Assembly: GCF_025947305.1 (NCBI RefSeq)
Contig: NZ_CP110009.1
Coordinates: forward strand, 1,240,001-1,304,000
DNA length: 64,000 nucleotides
Reading direction: 5' to 3'
Source of the DNA: Flavobacterium sp. N3904
GTDB taxonomy: Bacteria > Bacteroidota > Bacteroidia > Flavobacteriales > Flavobacteriaceae
Below, in pieces: positions 1-8,573 of the stretch (its first letter is position 1; every line of letters begins with the position of its first letter). The translations under genes and the position numbers were made by a program. The notes under the pieces were generated by a model, which saw nothing but the letters and a program-made list of their open reading frames with translations, ran no database searches and had not been told where the DNA came from.

Positions 1-1
1 A

Positions 2-385
2 CAACAGTTAATAACTCATGAATTAGTTCACGTTTATCATGGACAATTAAATACTAGCCCAGACTTTAGTAATGTGGAAGGAATAGATTGGTTTGTTGAA
101 GGTTTGGCGACATTTGCTTCCGGACAATGTGATTCAACCCGCATAAAAGAAGTAAAAAAAGCAATTAATGAGAATAAAATCCCCAAAAGCTTGGATGATT
201 TTTGGACAGGTAAAATTAAGTACGGCCTTTCTGGTTCTGTTGTCATGTTTATAGATCATAAGTATGGACGACTTAAACTTAAGGAAATTTTAGAGACAAA
301 TAAAAAAACAGAACTTTTATCGATACTTAGAACCACTGAGCCCGAATTATTAGAAGAGTGGAAAAAGTATATTCAAAGTTTATAA
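2..385 (+). CDS. Zinc metallopeptidase, C-terminal part (5' end outside window)
   Basis: The reading frame is open from the first bases, so the gene starts upstream of the window. The visible N-terminal part reads QQLITHELVHVYHG, which contains an HExxH zinc-binding motif (HELVH). About 25 residues later comes WFVEGLATF, where the Glu is well placed to be the third zinc ligand, as in gluzincin (MA clan) peptidases. The end is a helical region ending at a TAA stop. A GTG at 74 could be miscalled as a start, but the motif upstream shows it is internal. The substrate is unknown. The metallopeptidase assignment is fairly secure; the subfamily is not. Confidence 0.7.
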   Translation, partial: QQLITHELVHVYHGQLNTSPDFSNVEGIDWFVEGLATFASGQCDSTRIKEVKKAINENKIPKSLDDFWTGKIKYGLSGSVVMFIDHKYGRLKLKEILETNKKTELLSILRTTEPELLEEWKKYIQSL

Positions 386-583
386 TACCAAACCCAAATA
401 ATTCGCAGAACATTTTCATATAATGTGAAAAATACGAGAAGAGCTTTGGAACTGAAGGAGATGCTGGGAGGGGAATAAAAGGAAGTTTTGTTCGTAATTT
501 ACTTTTTTTAGTCTAAATTGTATTCATTCTTTATAAAACGATTTTGTTTATAGTTCCATTTTTCAATAAAAATAGTATCCCCT

Positions 584-1267
584 ATGAAAAAAACAATCTT
601 AGTAGTTGCACTTTTGATAGTTACCTTTTCTACGACTTATGCGCAAGAAATAAGTTTTGAAATCCCCGATTACAACTTAATCAAGAAAAATATTGAAGAT
701 AAAAACTCCAATTATTATTATCCCAAATTATTGGAAAGAATGATTGCTAATGATACATTATTGACTAACGAGGATTATAGACATTTGTATTTTGGATATG
801 TTTTTAATTCAAAATACGATGCTTATTTTAGGTCGCCAGACGAAGAAAAATTGAAAAAATATTTAAGTAGTGATACCATAGCCAAAAAGGATTATGACGA
901 AATAATAAAATTAGCAGAACATTCCATAACTGTATTCCCTTTTGATTTACGGCAAATGAATTATCTCGGTTATGTTTATCACTTAAAAGGAGATAATGTA
1001 GCCGCAATAAAAATATCAAATCGATTTCAGAATATTTTGAAAGCAATATTGTCATCAGGAAATGGAGAAAAATGCGAAACGGGTTTTAATGTAATATCGG
1101 TCAGTCACGAATATGTTTTCTTGAATATGTTTCGATTAGAATCCAGATCACAAAGCCTGGTTGGTGATTGTGATTATTTGGCTTTTGAAAAAGGAAAGTA
1201 CAGCATAGACGGGATGTATTTTAATATCAAAAAGATGTTAGAAAACGAAGCAAAACATTTTAAATGA
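584..1267 (+). CDS. Secreted DUF4919-like protein
   Basis: This 227-residue protein starts with a clear signal peptide (MKKTILVVALLIVTFSTTYA before Q), so it is exported. The mature part has a YYYPKLLERM segment and an alpha-helical, TPR-like layout. From memory it resembles the Bacteroidetes-specific DUF4919 family, which has no established function. The gene stands alone, with about 200 bp upstream and the AraC regulator downstream. The family call is from memory and the function is unknown. Confidence 0.6.
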   Translation: MKKTILVVALLIVTFSTTYAQEISFEIPDYNLIKKNIEDKNSNYYYPKLLERMIANDTLLTNEDYRHLYFGYVFNSKYDAYFRSPDEEKLKKYLSSDTIAKKDYDEIIKLAEHSITVFPFDLRQMNYLGYVYHLKGDNVAAIKISNRFQNILKAILSSGNGEKCETGFNVISVSHEYVFLNMFRLESRSQSLVGDCDYLAFEKGKYSIDGMYFNIKKMLENEAKHFK

Positions 1268-1324
1268 AATTTTAACTTGGAATTTGAAAAAAAGGAGTTT
1301 CCACAGAATTACAATTTTAATTTC

Positions 1325-1332
1325 TATATTTG
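1325..1332 (+). promoter_or_regulatory. Bacteroidetes -7 element for the AraC gene
   Basis: TATATTTG matches the TAnnTTTG consensus and lies 21 bases before the ATG at 1354. It overlaps a TTG at 1330 that opens the longer frame, so that TTG cannot be the start. Confidence 0.55.
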
Positions 1333-1353
1333 ATTTTTACAAATTCATTTTTC

Positions 1354-2283
1354 ATGAAATTAAAATCAATTGAAGAGTTCTATCAGGAAATTTCTGGAGA
1401 CTCTGGTACAGAATCGAATGCATTATTACCCAAAGGAATTCAAAAAGAAATCGGACATTTCAATGTTTTCAGCACCAAAGAACTTTACGAAAGGCTAAAG
1501 GAAAAACCGGTGATGCCTTATGACCGAAGAGCCTATTATAAAATAAGCTTGATACAAGGGAAAAATAGAGTGGAGTATGCAGATCGGATAATTGAAATTG
1601 AAGAGAATGCTCTTTTGTTTGCAACACCCAAAATCCCGTATAATTATGTTCCAAAGGATACACAACAATCGGGGCATTTTTGTGTTTTTACTGGTGAGTT
1701 TTTGACCAAGGACAAGAGCGGAATCGACTTGGATAAGCTGCCAATTTTTCAAACGGATGGCTATCCTGTTTTTCAGCTGACACAGGAAGAGTCTGATACA
1801 ATTGAGTTAATTTTCAAAAAGATACATCAGGAAATCAATTCCGATTATGTGTATAAATACGATTTGATTCGGAACTATGTGGCGGAGCTGATTCATTTTG
1901 GACAAAAGCTTCAACCCGTCACGGCTTTGTATTCTAAGCACAATTCGGCTGCCAGAGTCTCTTCCTTATTTGCAGAATTACTCGAAAGACAATTCCCAAT
2001 AGAGTCGCCTAGACAGCGATTGGAATTGAAATCGGCCAAAGATTTTGCTGCACGTTTAGCCATTCATGTCAATCACCTCAATAAAGTTTTAAAGGAAAAC
2101 ACAGGAAAAACCACAACCGAATTAATTAGCGAACGATTGATTCATGAAGCTAAGGTTTTATTAAAGGAAACCGATTGGAACATTTCGGAAATTGCTTATT
2201 CCCTAGGTTTTGAAGAGTTGGCGCATTTTTCTAATTTTTTCAAGAAGCAAACCACATTGACTCCTATTTCTTTTCGAGTTTAA
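1354..2283 (+). CDS. AraC-family transcriptional regulator
   Basis: This 309-residue protein has an N-terminal sensor/cupin-like domain (about 1-190) and a C-terminal AraC double helix-turn-helix (about 210-309). The second HTH contains WNISEIAYSLGFEELAHFSNFFKKQTTLTP, the classic AraC signature. The start is set at MKLKSIEEF because the promoter element at 1325-1332 overlaps the only earlier start codon. The SDR gene 98 bp downstream on the same strand has its own promoter element and is a plausible target. The inducer is unknown. Confidence 0.85.
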   Translation: MKLKSIEEFYQEISGDSGTESNALLPKGIQKEIGHFNVFSTKELYERLKEKPVMPYDRRAYYKISLIQGKNRVEYADRIIEIEENALLFATPKIPYNYVPKDTQQSGHFCVFTGEFLTKDKSGIDLDKLPIFQTDGYPVFQLTQEESDTIELIFKKIHQEINSDYVYKYDLIRNYVAELIHFGQKLQPVTALYSKHNSAARVSSLFAELLERQFPIESPRQRLELKSAKDFAARLAIHVNHLNKVLKENTGKTTTELISERLIHEAKVLLKETDWNISEIAYSLGFEELAHFSNFFKKQTTLTPISFRV

Positions 2284-2349
2284 ATGACCTGATTTGAATT
2301 TTGCAAACTCTGGATTGATATTTACAATTCTGGAGCTTTATATCTGCAC

Positions 2350-2357
2350 TAATTTTG
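2350..2357 (+). promoter_or_regulatory. -7 element for the SDR gene
   Basis: TAATTTTG matches TAnnTTTG and lies 24 bases before the ATG at 2382. It overlaps an in-frame TTG at 2355, which argues against the longer start. Confidence 0.5.
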
Positions 2358-2381
2358 TCCTATAAATTTAAAACAAAATTA

Positions 2382-3152
2382 ATGATGGAAAATAAAAAAA
2401 GTAAAATAGCATTAGTAACTGGAGGAAGCCGCGGTCTAGGAAAAGACATGGCTTTGAATCTAGCTCAAAAAGGGATGGACGTCATTTTAACTTTCAATAG
2501 CCAAAAAGAAGAAGCTGAAGAAGTAGTATCCGAAATCGAAAAATTAGGACAAAAAGCAGTCGCCATTCAATTGAATGTTGCTGAGGTGAATAGTTTTGAT
2601 CTGTTTTTTCAAAAAGTTTCAGCAACTTTAAAAAATACTTTCGATACAGACAAAATCGATTTTTTAATCAACAATGCGGGAGTTGGTCTTCACGAAAGTT
2701 TTTCGACAACCACTATAGCACAATTTGATGATTTGGTTAATATTCAATTCAAAGGCCCCTTTTTTCTAACCCAAAAAGCATTGGAAATATTGAACGATGG
2801 CGGCGGAATTGTAAATATTTCATCTGGATTGACCCGTTTTTCATTTCCGGGATATTCAACGTATGCGAGTATGAAAGGAGCAATGGAAACGTTGACGAAA
2901 TACCAAGCAATAGAATTGGGAGCTAGAAAAATTAGAGTGAATGTTGTGGCACCTGGAGCGATAGAAACCGATTTTGGTGGTGGGGTGGTTCGAGACAATG
3001 AACAGCTAAATCAATTAGTTGCTTCATTGACCGCTTTAGGGCGTGCTGGTTTACCCGATGATATTGGAAGCGTTGTTGCCTTTTTGTGTACTGCTGATGC
3101 CAAATGGGTAAATGGACAGCGCATTGAAGTTTCGGGAGGGATGAATTTGTAA
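2382..3152 (+). CDS. SDR-family NAD(P)-dependent oxidoreductase
   Basis: A classical short-chain dehydrogenase of 256 residues. The cofactor glycine motif TGGSRGLG is at 13-20, NNAG at 97-100, catalytic Ser in NISSG (147-148), and the YxxxK pair at Y161 and K165. The end, WVNGQRIEVSGGMNL, is typical of the FabG-like branch. The start was chosen after the promoter element at 2350. It follows an AraC regulator on the same strand and probably belongs to that regulator's target set. The substrate cannot be read from sequence. Confidence 0.88.
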   Translation: MMENKKSKIALVTGGSRGLGKDMALNLAQKGMDVILTFNSQKEEAEEVVSEIEKLGQKAVAIQLNVAEVNSFDLFFQKVSATLKNTFDTDKIDFLINNAGVGLHESFSTTTIAQFDDLVNIQFKGPFFLTQKALEILNDGGGIVNISSGLTRFSFPGYSTYASMKGAMETLTKYQAIELGARKIRVNVVAPGAIETDFGGGVVRDNEQLNQLVASLTALGRAGLPDDIGSVVAFLCTADAKWVNGQRIEVSGGMNL

Positions 3153-3176
3153 TTATCTACGAAGTAAATTTCAGGT

Positions 3177-3228
3177 ACAGATTTCACTAATTTTCACTAA
3201 TTACTCAGTGGAAATTAATGAAATCTGT
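3177..3228. terminator. Bidirectional hairpin between convergent genes
   Basis: Outer arms ACAGATTTCA (3177-3186) and TGAAATCTGT (3219-3228) are perfect complements, with further pairing inside and a T-rich run after it. It separates the SDR gene from the leftward Fe-S gene. Confidence 0.6.
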
Positions 3229-3239
3229 ATTTTATTTTT

Positions 3240-3956
3240 TTATCGCGTCACTTCGTCAATCAAATAAAAAATGGATTTAAAATCAATACCGCTCATCTTT
3301 TCAAAACCAATTTCGCAGGTTCTACTGGTGGAATAACCTTTTTTGCAGTTAGCAGGAATTTGCTCTTTTAATTCACGCAATCCGTGTTCATTCAGTTCCG
3401 GAACAAGGAAGCCTCTATCACCAGCAAAACCGCAACAATTGCTGTCTATAATGGTTACATTGTTGGCGCAGAGTTGGGATAAGGCTAGCAGTTGATCCAT
3501 TTTTCCAATTTTTTTAACAGAACAAACTGGGAAAACAACTACAGCGTCTTTTTTGTTTTTTATAGTCAATAGTGGCATCACATAATCCAACATAAATTCA
3601 ATAGGATCTACTATTTTTAAGTCGCTTTTAAACTCTTCTTTTGAATGGTAAAAACAAGGACTCATGTCATACAAAATGGGATATTTTCCGTTTTCTGAAA
3701 CTTTCAGAAGGTCTTTTTCTAAAGCTTCGGATTGTGCATGATTGGCTTCGGCATAACCTTTGCTCGAAAACGGCATACCGCAGCAATGCCTGTCTAAAGC
3801 TTCAGGATAAATTATCGTAAAACCGGCACGGACCAATAATTGATGTGTTAATGCAGTCAGTTGCAAGTCATCGGAATCTTGAAAACTATTTTTACCCATG
3901 CTTCTATTGATACACGAAGGAAAGTAAACTACTTTTAAATCAGTGGTTGTATTCAT
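3240..3956 (-). CDS. (Fe-S)-binding CCG-domain protein, second half of a split dehydrogenase
   Basis: This 238-residue protein has two cysteine-rich CCG modules: PSCINRSMG with RHCCGMPFSSKGY in the first half, and CSVKKIG with SNCCGFAGDRGF in the second. Such domains bind Fe-S clusters and pass electrons in LldE/GlpC/heterodisulfide-reductase-type oxidoreductases. Its ATG lies one base after the stop of the 703-residue FAD/Fe-S gene (TAA-A-ATG), so the two are translationally coupled. In many Bacteroidetes the FAD, 4Fe-4S and CCG parts form one chain of about 950 residues. Here they are split, either as a stable two-gene form or by a frameshift. Likely role: electron-transfer half of a D-lactate/2-hydroxyacid dehydrogenase. 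Confidence 0.82.
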   Translation of the reverse strand: MNTTTDLKVVYFPSCINRSMGKNSFQDSDDLQLTALTHQLLVRAGFTIIYPEALDRHCCGMPFSSKGYAEANHAQSEALEKDLLKVSENGKYPILYDMSPCFYHSKEEFKSDLKIVDPIEFMLDYVMPLLTIKNKKDAVVVFPVCSVKKIGKMDQLLALSQLCANNVTIIDSNCCGFAGDRGFLVPELNEHGLRELKEQIPANCKKGYSTSRTCEIGFEKMSGIDFKSIFYLIDEVTR

Positions 3957-3957
3957 T

Positions 3958-6069
3958 TTAATGCTTTTGATTCAAGTTTATTTTATTGGCTCCTTTTGGC
4001 ATTTCGGGAATCCATTTCGGAAGTTTTCCAAAGGAGATAAAATGAGACGCATTGGATAAAGCTGTCATGATAGTGGTGCCAAGAATGGCGTGAAAAAAAG
4101 AAACAATTTTTAATCCACCTCTCAAAATCGCCGTAGTTCCCGCCATATGAGAACCAATATAACCCGCCACTTTTTTATTACCTGAATCCAATTCATTGGC
4201 GCGCCATTCTTTTACAAATTTTCCCGTATCAATATGTACTGGACAGGCCAAAGCACAAAGGCCATCGGTTGCACAAGTCTCATCGAGCTGATAAGTGACG
4301 TCTTTTCGAATGTCGGCCAATCGCTGTGGATTATCATTTGTGCCCTCTAATCGGCTAATTTCTCGTGCAATCACAATGCGTTGTCTTGGTGATAAAGTCA
4401 ACCCTTCGGATACACAATGCGGTTCACAAAATCCGCATTCCATGCATTTGTCAATAATGACATTGGATTCGGGGAGTGGTTTTAAATTTTTGAGATGTGC
4501 TTTAGGGTCGGGATTGATCAGGACATCGGGATTTATTTTATTATTGGGGTCAAAAATAGTTTTGATGCGTTTCATGATTTCGTAGGCAGCCGTTCCCCAT
4601 TCTTTTTCCACAAAAGGTGCCATGTTGCGGCCAGTTCCATGTTCAGCTTTCAAAGAACCATTAAAACAATCGACCACCAAAACAGCCAATTCGGACATTA
4701 ATTTTTCGTAACGATCCACTTCATTTTGGTTCGAAAAGTCTTGGGAAAACACAAAATGCAGATTTCCTTCTAAGGCATGGCCAAATAAAACAGCATCGTG
4801 ATATTCGTATTTTTTAAACAAATCTTTCAATGCTAGACAAGCATCAGCAAGTTGAGGCAAAGGGAAAGCTACGTCTTCAATAATAACCGTTGTTCCGTTT
4901 TTTCTGAGTCCGCCAACAGTTGGTAACAATCCTTTTCTAGCTTTCCAATTAAAATAATATTGTTTGGGATTTGAAGTGAATTCGTATTCTGAAAAAGTGG
5001 GAATAGATTCAATTTCTGAACGAACTTTTAGTTGTTTTACCAACATAGCGTCCAGATTGTTATCCCGACATTCGACTAATAAAGCACAAGCCGATTCCGG
5101 TAATGTTTTGAAATAACTTGGAGCATCATCATCATTTTCTACAGAACGAATCGATTCTCTGTCTAATAATTCAACCGCAGCAACTGAACTTGATTTTAAT
5201 AAAATTGTGGCATTGCAAGCGTCCTGAATCGTATTAAAAATTAGCAAGGAACAGGATTTGTACTTTTCGTCAATTACTGTCCTGAAAGTCACATTCGAGA
5301 TAAAAGCCAGCGTGCCTTCTGATCCTACCATCAGATGCTTGATTATATCAATAGGATCCTGATAATCGACCAATGCATTGATGCTGTATCCGGTGGTATT
5401 TTTTATTTTGAATTTATTTTTGATCAAATGATACAGCGTTTCGTTGCTTTTTATTTGATCTCTAAGACTTTCAATTTCTTGAATTAAAGCAGTTTTATTT
5501 TTTTTGAAAGCAGTAACACTCTCTTCATTTGCTGTATCCAGAATAGTTCCATCATTTAATACAATTCGGATATCTGCAATGGTTTGATAGGAGTTTTGAG
5601 CCGTTCCGCAACACATTCCACTAGCGTTATTAGCAACAATTCCACCTATCATGGCCGCTCCGATAGAAGCAGGATCAGGGCCGATTTTCAATCCATGAGG
5701 CGCTAAGTAATTGTTGGCTTTGGCACCAATGATACCAGGTTCGAGTTTGATTTTTTGGTTGTTATCCAAAAGTTCAAAATTTTTCCAACCGTGAGTGGCA
5801 ACTACCAAAACCGAATCTGTAATGGCCTGACCGGATAAACTGGTTCCTGCAGCCCTAAAAGTCAAAGCAATATCCAATAATTTGGCTTGTTTAATGATTT
5901 CGATTACTTCGGCTTCATTGTGAACCAGAAGTACAATTTTGGGAATCAATCTATAAAAACTCGCATCGGTTCCATAAGCTAGAGTTTGCAACGGATTGGT
6001 CAAAATACGTTTGGGATCAATAGATTGGGATAAAATGTCTTTTAACTTTTGATAGGATGGGGCTAACAT
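3958..6069 (-). CDS. FAD-linked oxidase with 4Fe-4S domain (D-lactate/glycolate dehydrogenase type)
   Basis: 703 residues. The N-terminal part (about 25-220) is a PCMH-type FAD-binding domain with RAAGTSLSGQAI and GGIVANNASGMCCG. The middle (about 270-540) is the FAD-oxidase C-terminal domain ending in the LKAEHGTGRNMAPFVEKEWG signature. Then come two ferredoxin cysteine clusters, CMECGFCEPHC and CATDGLCALACPVHIDTG. This architecture fits quinone-linked D-lactate or 2-hydroxyacid oxidation. The CCG domain that would complete the chain is the next gene, starting one base after this stop. The exact substrate cannot be assigned. Confidence 0.85.
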   Translation of the reverse strand: MLAPSYQKLKDILSQSIDPKRILTNPLQTLAYGTDASFYRLIPKIVLLVHNEAEVIEIIKQAKLLDIALTFRAAGTSLSGQAITDSVLVVATHGWKNFELLDNNQKIKLEPGIIGAKANNYLAPHGLKIGPDPASIGAAMIGGIVANNASGMCCGTAQNSYQTIADIRIVLNDGTILDTANEESVTAFKKNKTALIQEIESLRDQIKSNETLYHLIKNKFKIKNTTGYSINALVDYQDPIDIIKHLMVGSEGTLAFISNVTFRTVIDEKYKSCSLLIFNTIQDACNATILLKSSSVAAVELLDRESIRSVENDDDAPSYFKTLPESACALLVECRDNNLDAMLVKQLKVRSEIESIPTFSEYEFTSNPKQYYFNWKARKGLLPTVGGLRKNGTTVIIEDVAFPLPQLADACLALKDLFKKYEYHDAVLFGHALEGNLHFVFSQDFSNQNEVDRYEKLMSELAVLVVDCFNGSLKAEHGTGRNMAPFVEKEWGTAAYEIMKRIKTIFDPNNKINPDVLINPDPKAHLKNLKPLPESNVIIDKCMECGFCEPHCVSEGLTLSPRQRIVIAREISRLEGTNDNPQRLADIRKDVTYQLDETCATDGLCALACPVHIDTGKFVKEWRANELDSGNKKVAGYIGSHMAGTTAILRGGLKIVSFFHAILGTTIMTALSNASHFISFGKLPKWIPEMPKGANKINLNQKH

Positions 6070-6180
6070 AGCAGATGATATTTGGGAAAATGTAAAATTA
6101 ACGATTACAAAGTACTTATTGTAATTTCTGCGTCTTTTCTATCTTTCTGGTCAAAATAATTTAAGTTTTGGTCATAAAAA

Positions 6181-6203
6181 AAACGAAGCGCTTGGCTTCG
6201 TTT
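6181..6203 (-). terminator. Terminator after the ACT-domain gene
   Basis: Arms AAACGAAGC (6181-6189) and GCTTCGTTT (6195-6203) form a 9-bp stem with a 5-base loop. Read leftward it is followed by a run of T, ending transcription from the gene at 6226-6882. Confidence 0.7.
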
Positions 6204-6225
6204 CTATTATAAAGGTTATAAATTC

Positions 6226-6882
6226 TTAATTTTTTAAATCTTTAATCACTTTAAAAGCAACATCTACCTCATTTTCGCTGACCAAAATAGTAAACTCATT
6301 TGATGTTGAAATTACCTCATTGATGATAATTCCTTCCCAAGCCAAACGTTGAAAAATGAAATAGTAAATTCCGGGAACAACGATATTTTCTTTTGGCAAT
6401 TTTACGGTTATCGAAGCCAGATTATCCAGTTTTTGAATCATTTTTTCGGCAGCAAAATGTTTTTCAACCAAATGATTGACGCTGTTGCTAACAACAATAT
6501 TGGTTTCATTTACACCTTTGGATGAGGTATAAAAAATATCTGGCAAAGAATTAATGTCGGTTATTAAATCGGCTTGTTTGTTCAAAACAGTGTCCGAAAC
6601 GGCAAATGTATAATCCGTTAATGCAGAGCGTACTGTGATTTCTCCTATGTTTTTTATTACTTTATTGATCTTGTGATTCAATCTAAAATCCAATTCTTCA
6701 GTCAATCGTTTTAAGGCCATTACTACAGCTCCTTGTTTTACCTCTTTTCCAAACTCACTTTCCAATTCGGTCATAATATTTCGTGACAAAGAAGTCAAAT
6801 TGATGATTCCAAGTGACAATGCATTCAATAAAAAAGGTTTTGTTTTGATGTAATTTTCAACGATTGAAGAAACTGTTTTCAT
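6226..6882 (-). CDS. ACT-domain-like protein of unknown function
   Basis: 218 residues. The N-terminal half is helical. The C-terminal half (about 145-218) has the beta-alpha-beta look of an ACT domain: ASITVKLPKENIVVPGIYYFIFQRLAWEGI, then EFTILVSENEVDVAFKVIKDL. Proteins of this type in Bacteroidetes are sometimes labelled aspartate kinase, but no kinase domain is present, so that label would be wrong. Probably a small-molecule sensor. A -7 element TATATTTG on this strand (6945-6938) gives a leader of about 50 bases. It is followed by its own terminator. Confidence 0.6.
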   Translation of the reverse strand: MKTVSSIVENYIKTKPFLLNALSLGIINLTSLSRNIMTELESEFGKEVKQGAVVMALKRLTEELDFRLNHKINKVIKNIGEITVRSALTDYTFAVSDTVLNKQADLITDINSLPDIFYTSSKGVNETNIVVSNSVNHLVEKHFAAEKMIQKLDNLASITVKLPKENIVVPGIYYFIFQRLAWEGIIINEVISTSNEFTILVSENEVDVAFKVIKDLKN

Positions 6883-6937
6883 AAGGTATAGTGGTTTGTA
6901 CGTAGTTAATACTTAGTTTTTGGTTCTAAATTCGTGA

Positions 6938-6945
6938 CAAATATA
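6938..6945 (-). promoter_or_regulatory. -7 element for the ACT-domain gene
   Basis: The reverse strand reads TATATTTG, matching TAnnTTTG, 55 bases before the start codon. Confidence 0.5.
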
Positions 6946-6988
6946 CATAAAAAACAATTTGTTACAAATATAACATTGTTAAATTTCT

Positions 6989-7348
6989 TTAAAAATAAAA
7001 AAAAGCATCGATAAGGTGTTCAATTGCAAAGGATTTACCCTCTGGATGGATGGCAATGATATCGAAACGCACGTCAATATCCAGATCTTTCTCGATTACG
7101 TAGGCATCTACGGCTTTTACCAAAAGTTGGATTTTTTTTGGCTTTACAAAATCTTGAGGCAAACCAAACTCGAGGGATGAACGGGTTTTGACCTCCACAA
7201 TGGCAAGTGTGTTTTCTATTTGGGCAATAATGTCAATTTCAGCTTTCTGAAACGTCCAGTTGGTGTTCAGAATAGTGTAGCCGTTTTTTTTGAGGTACTC
7301 CACGGCAAGATCTTCTCCCAGTTTTCCAAGTTCGTTGTGTGCGGCCAT
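6989..7348 (-). CDS. yraN: YraN family (UPF0102) nuclease-like protein
   Basis: A 119-residue protein with the full UPF0102 pattern: GKLGEDLAVEYLKKNGY near the N-terminus, then AEIDIIA and IVEVKTR, the Asp and Glu-x-Lys of a PD-(D/E)xK nuclease-like fold. Length matches the family. Function in bacteria is not settled; links to DNA repair or Holliday-junction processing have been proposed. It lies between the ACT-domain gene and the LD-carboxypeptidase, both on the same strand but with separate signals. Confidence 0.9.
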   Translation of the reverse strand: MAAHNELGKLGEDLAVEYLKKNGYTILNTNWTFQKAEIDIIAQIENTLAIVEVKTRSSLEFGLPQDFVKPKKIQLLVKAVDAYVIEKDLDIDVRFDIIAIHPEGKSFAIEHLIDAFFYF

Positions 7349-7443
7349 TGAAAATAGTGTTCAGTTTAGAAAGGTTTGATAAAGCTAAATTTAAAAATAA
7401 ACAAGTGGGATTCTTCAATTATGACAAATCCCCCCTTTATGGG

Positions 7444-8451
7444 TTAGGGGGCAAAAATCACCGTATTGCAATTTTCGTTGACATCCATACTCACAATGTT
7501 GCCCATAATCAGGGCTCTGTTGTCGTGAACGTGTCCTGCAGGGAAATTGTATAGAATAGGAATATTGTATTTTTGGGTGACATCTTGAACAATTTCATTG
7601 GCATTTTTTCCCCAGGGAATGTCGTTGTCTTTCATTTTGGTCATTCCTCCCACAATAATTCCCTTGATGCTTTCGAGACAGCCATTGCGTTTCAGATTCA
7701 TCATCATGCGATCAATATGATAAAGATATTCGTCCAGATCTTCGATAAATAAAATTTTATCGGTACAATTGATAGCCGATTTTGAACCCAATAAACTGTA
7801 TAGAATGGATAAATTTCCGCCGACTAATTCTCCTGTTGCTTTCCCAAAACGATTCATCGAAAACGGATCAATTTGGTATTCCAAAGGTTTTCCAAATAAG
7901 GCCGTTTTCAAAGTTTCTATAGATTCGGGTGCCGTTCTTTCGACACTTACTGGCATGGTTCCATGAATGGATTTGTATCCCATTGTGTTGAGATGATTGT
8001 GCAAAACTGTGACATCACTAAAACCCACAATCCATTTTGGGTGCTGTTTAAATTTGGTAAAATCCAATAAATCGATCATGCGCACTGTTCCATAACCGCC
8101 ACGGGCACACCAAATTGCTTTTATATTTGGATTGTCCAATTGATGCTGAAAATCGGCAGCACGTTGTTCATCTGTTCCTGCCAATTGATTAAGGTCTAAA
8201 CCTATTGTGCTTCCAATAACAACTTCCAAACCCCACGAATGTAGTAAGTCAATGGTTGGTTTTAAATTGTCATCGACATTTTTTCTGGCCGTCGCCACAA
8301 TGGCAATAGTATCTCCTTTTTGCAAATAAGGTGGTGTAATCATAGTAGTTTGAGCTTGACAGTTTATAGATTGTAAAACAAAAATAAGCAATAGCATTGG
8401 ATACAAAACACATTGTTTTTTTTGAATAAAAGAAAATGGGCTGGCATTCAT
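7444..8451 (-). CDS. LD-carboxypeptidase (peptidase S66 family), exported
   Basis: 335 residues with an N-terminal hydrophobic segment (about 14-34) that looks like a signal peptide, placing the enzyme in the periplasm. S66 motifs are clear: WCARGGYGTVR (115-124), nucleophile Ser145 in VGFSDVT, Glu237 in LFIEDLDEYLYHIDR, and His307 in FPAGHVHDN. S66 enzymes remove the terminal D-Ala from muropeptide tetrapeptides in peptidoglycan recycling, or act on related peptides. Many LdcA enzymes are cytoplasmic, so the signal peptide is a variation. A -7 element TATCTTTG (8493-8486 on this strand) precedes the start. Confidence 0.87.
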   Translation of the reverse strand: MNASPFSFIQKKQCVLYPMLLLIFVLQSINCQAQTTMITPPYLQKGDTIAIVATARKNVDDNLKPTIDLLHSWGLEVVIGSTIGLDLNQLAGTDEQRAADFQHQLDNPNIKAIWCARGGYGTVRMIDLLDFTKFKQHPKWIVGFSDVTVLHNHLNTMGYKSIHGTMPVSVERTAPESIETLKTALFGKPLEYQIDPFSMNRFGKATGELVGGNLSILYSLLGSKSAINCTDKILFIEDLDEYLYHIDRMMMNLKRNGCLESIKGIIVGGMTKMKDNDIPWGKNANEIVQDVTQKYNIPILYNFPAGHVHDNRALIMGNIVSMDVNENCNTVIFAP

Positions 8452-8573
8452 GCTTTATTTTTTGGAAATGGATTCTCAGTTAAAGCAAAGATATACATTT
8501 CTTAAAGACAATAAATAATTGTAATCAATTTACTATTTTTACCAAAGACAAATGTTACTATAAATTTATTTTA

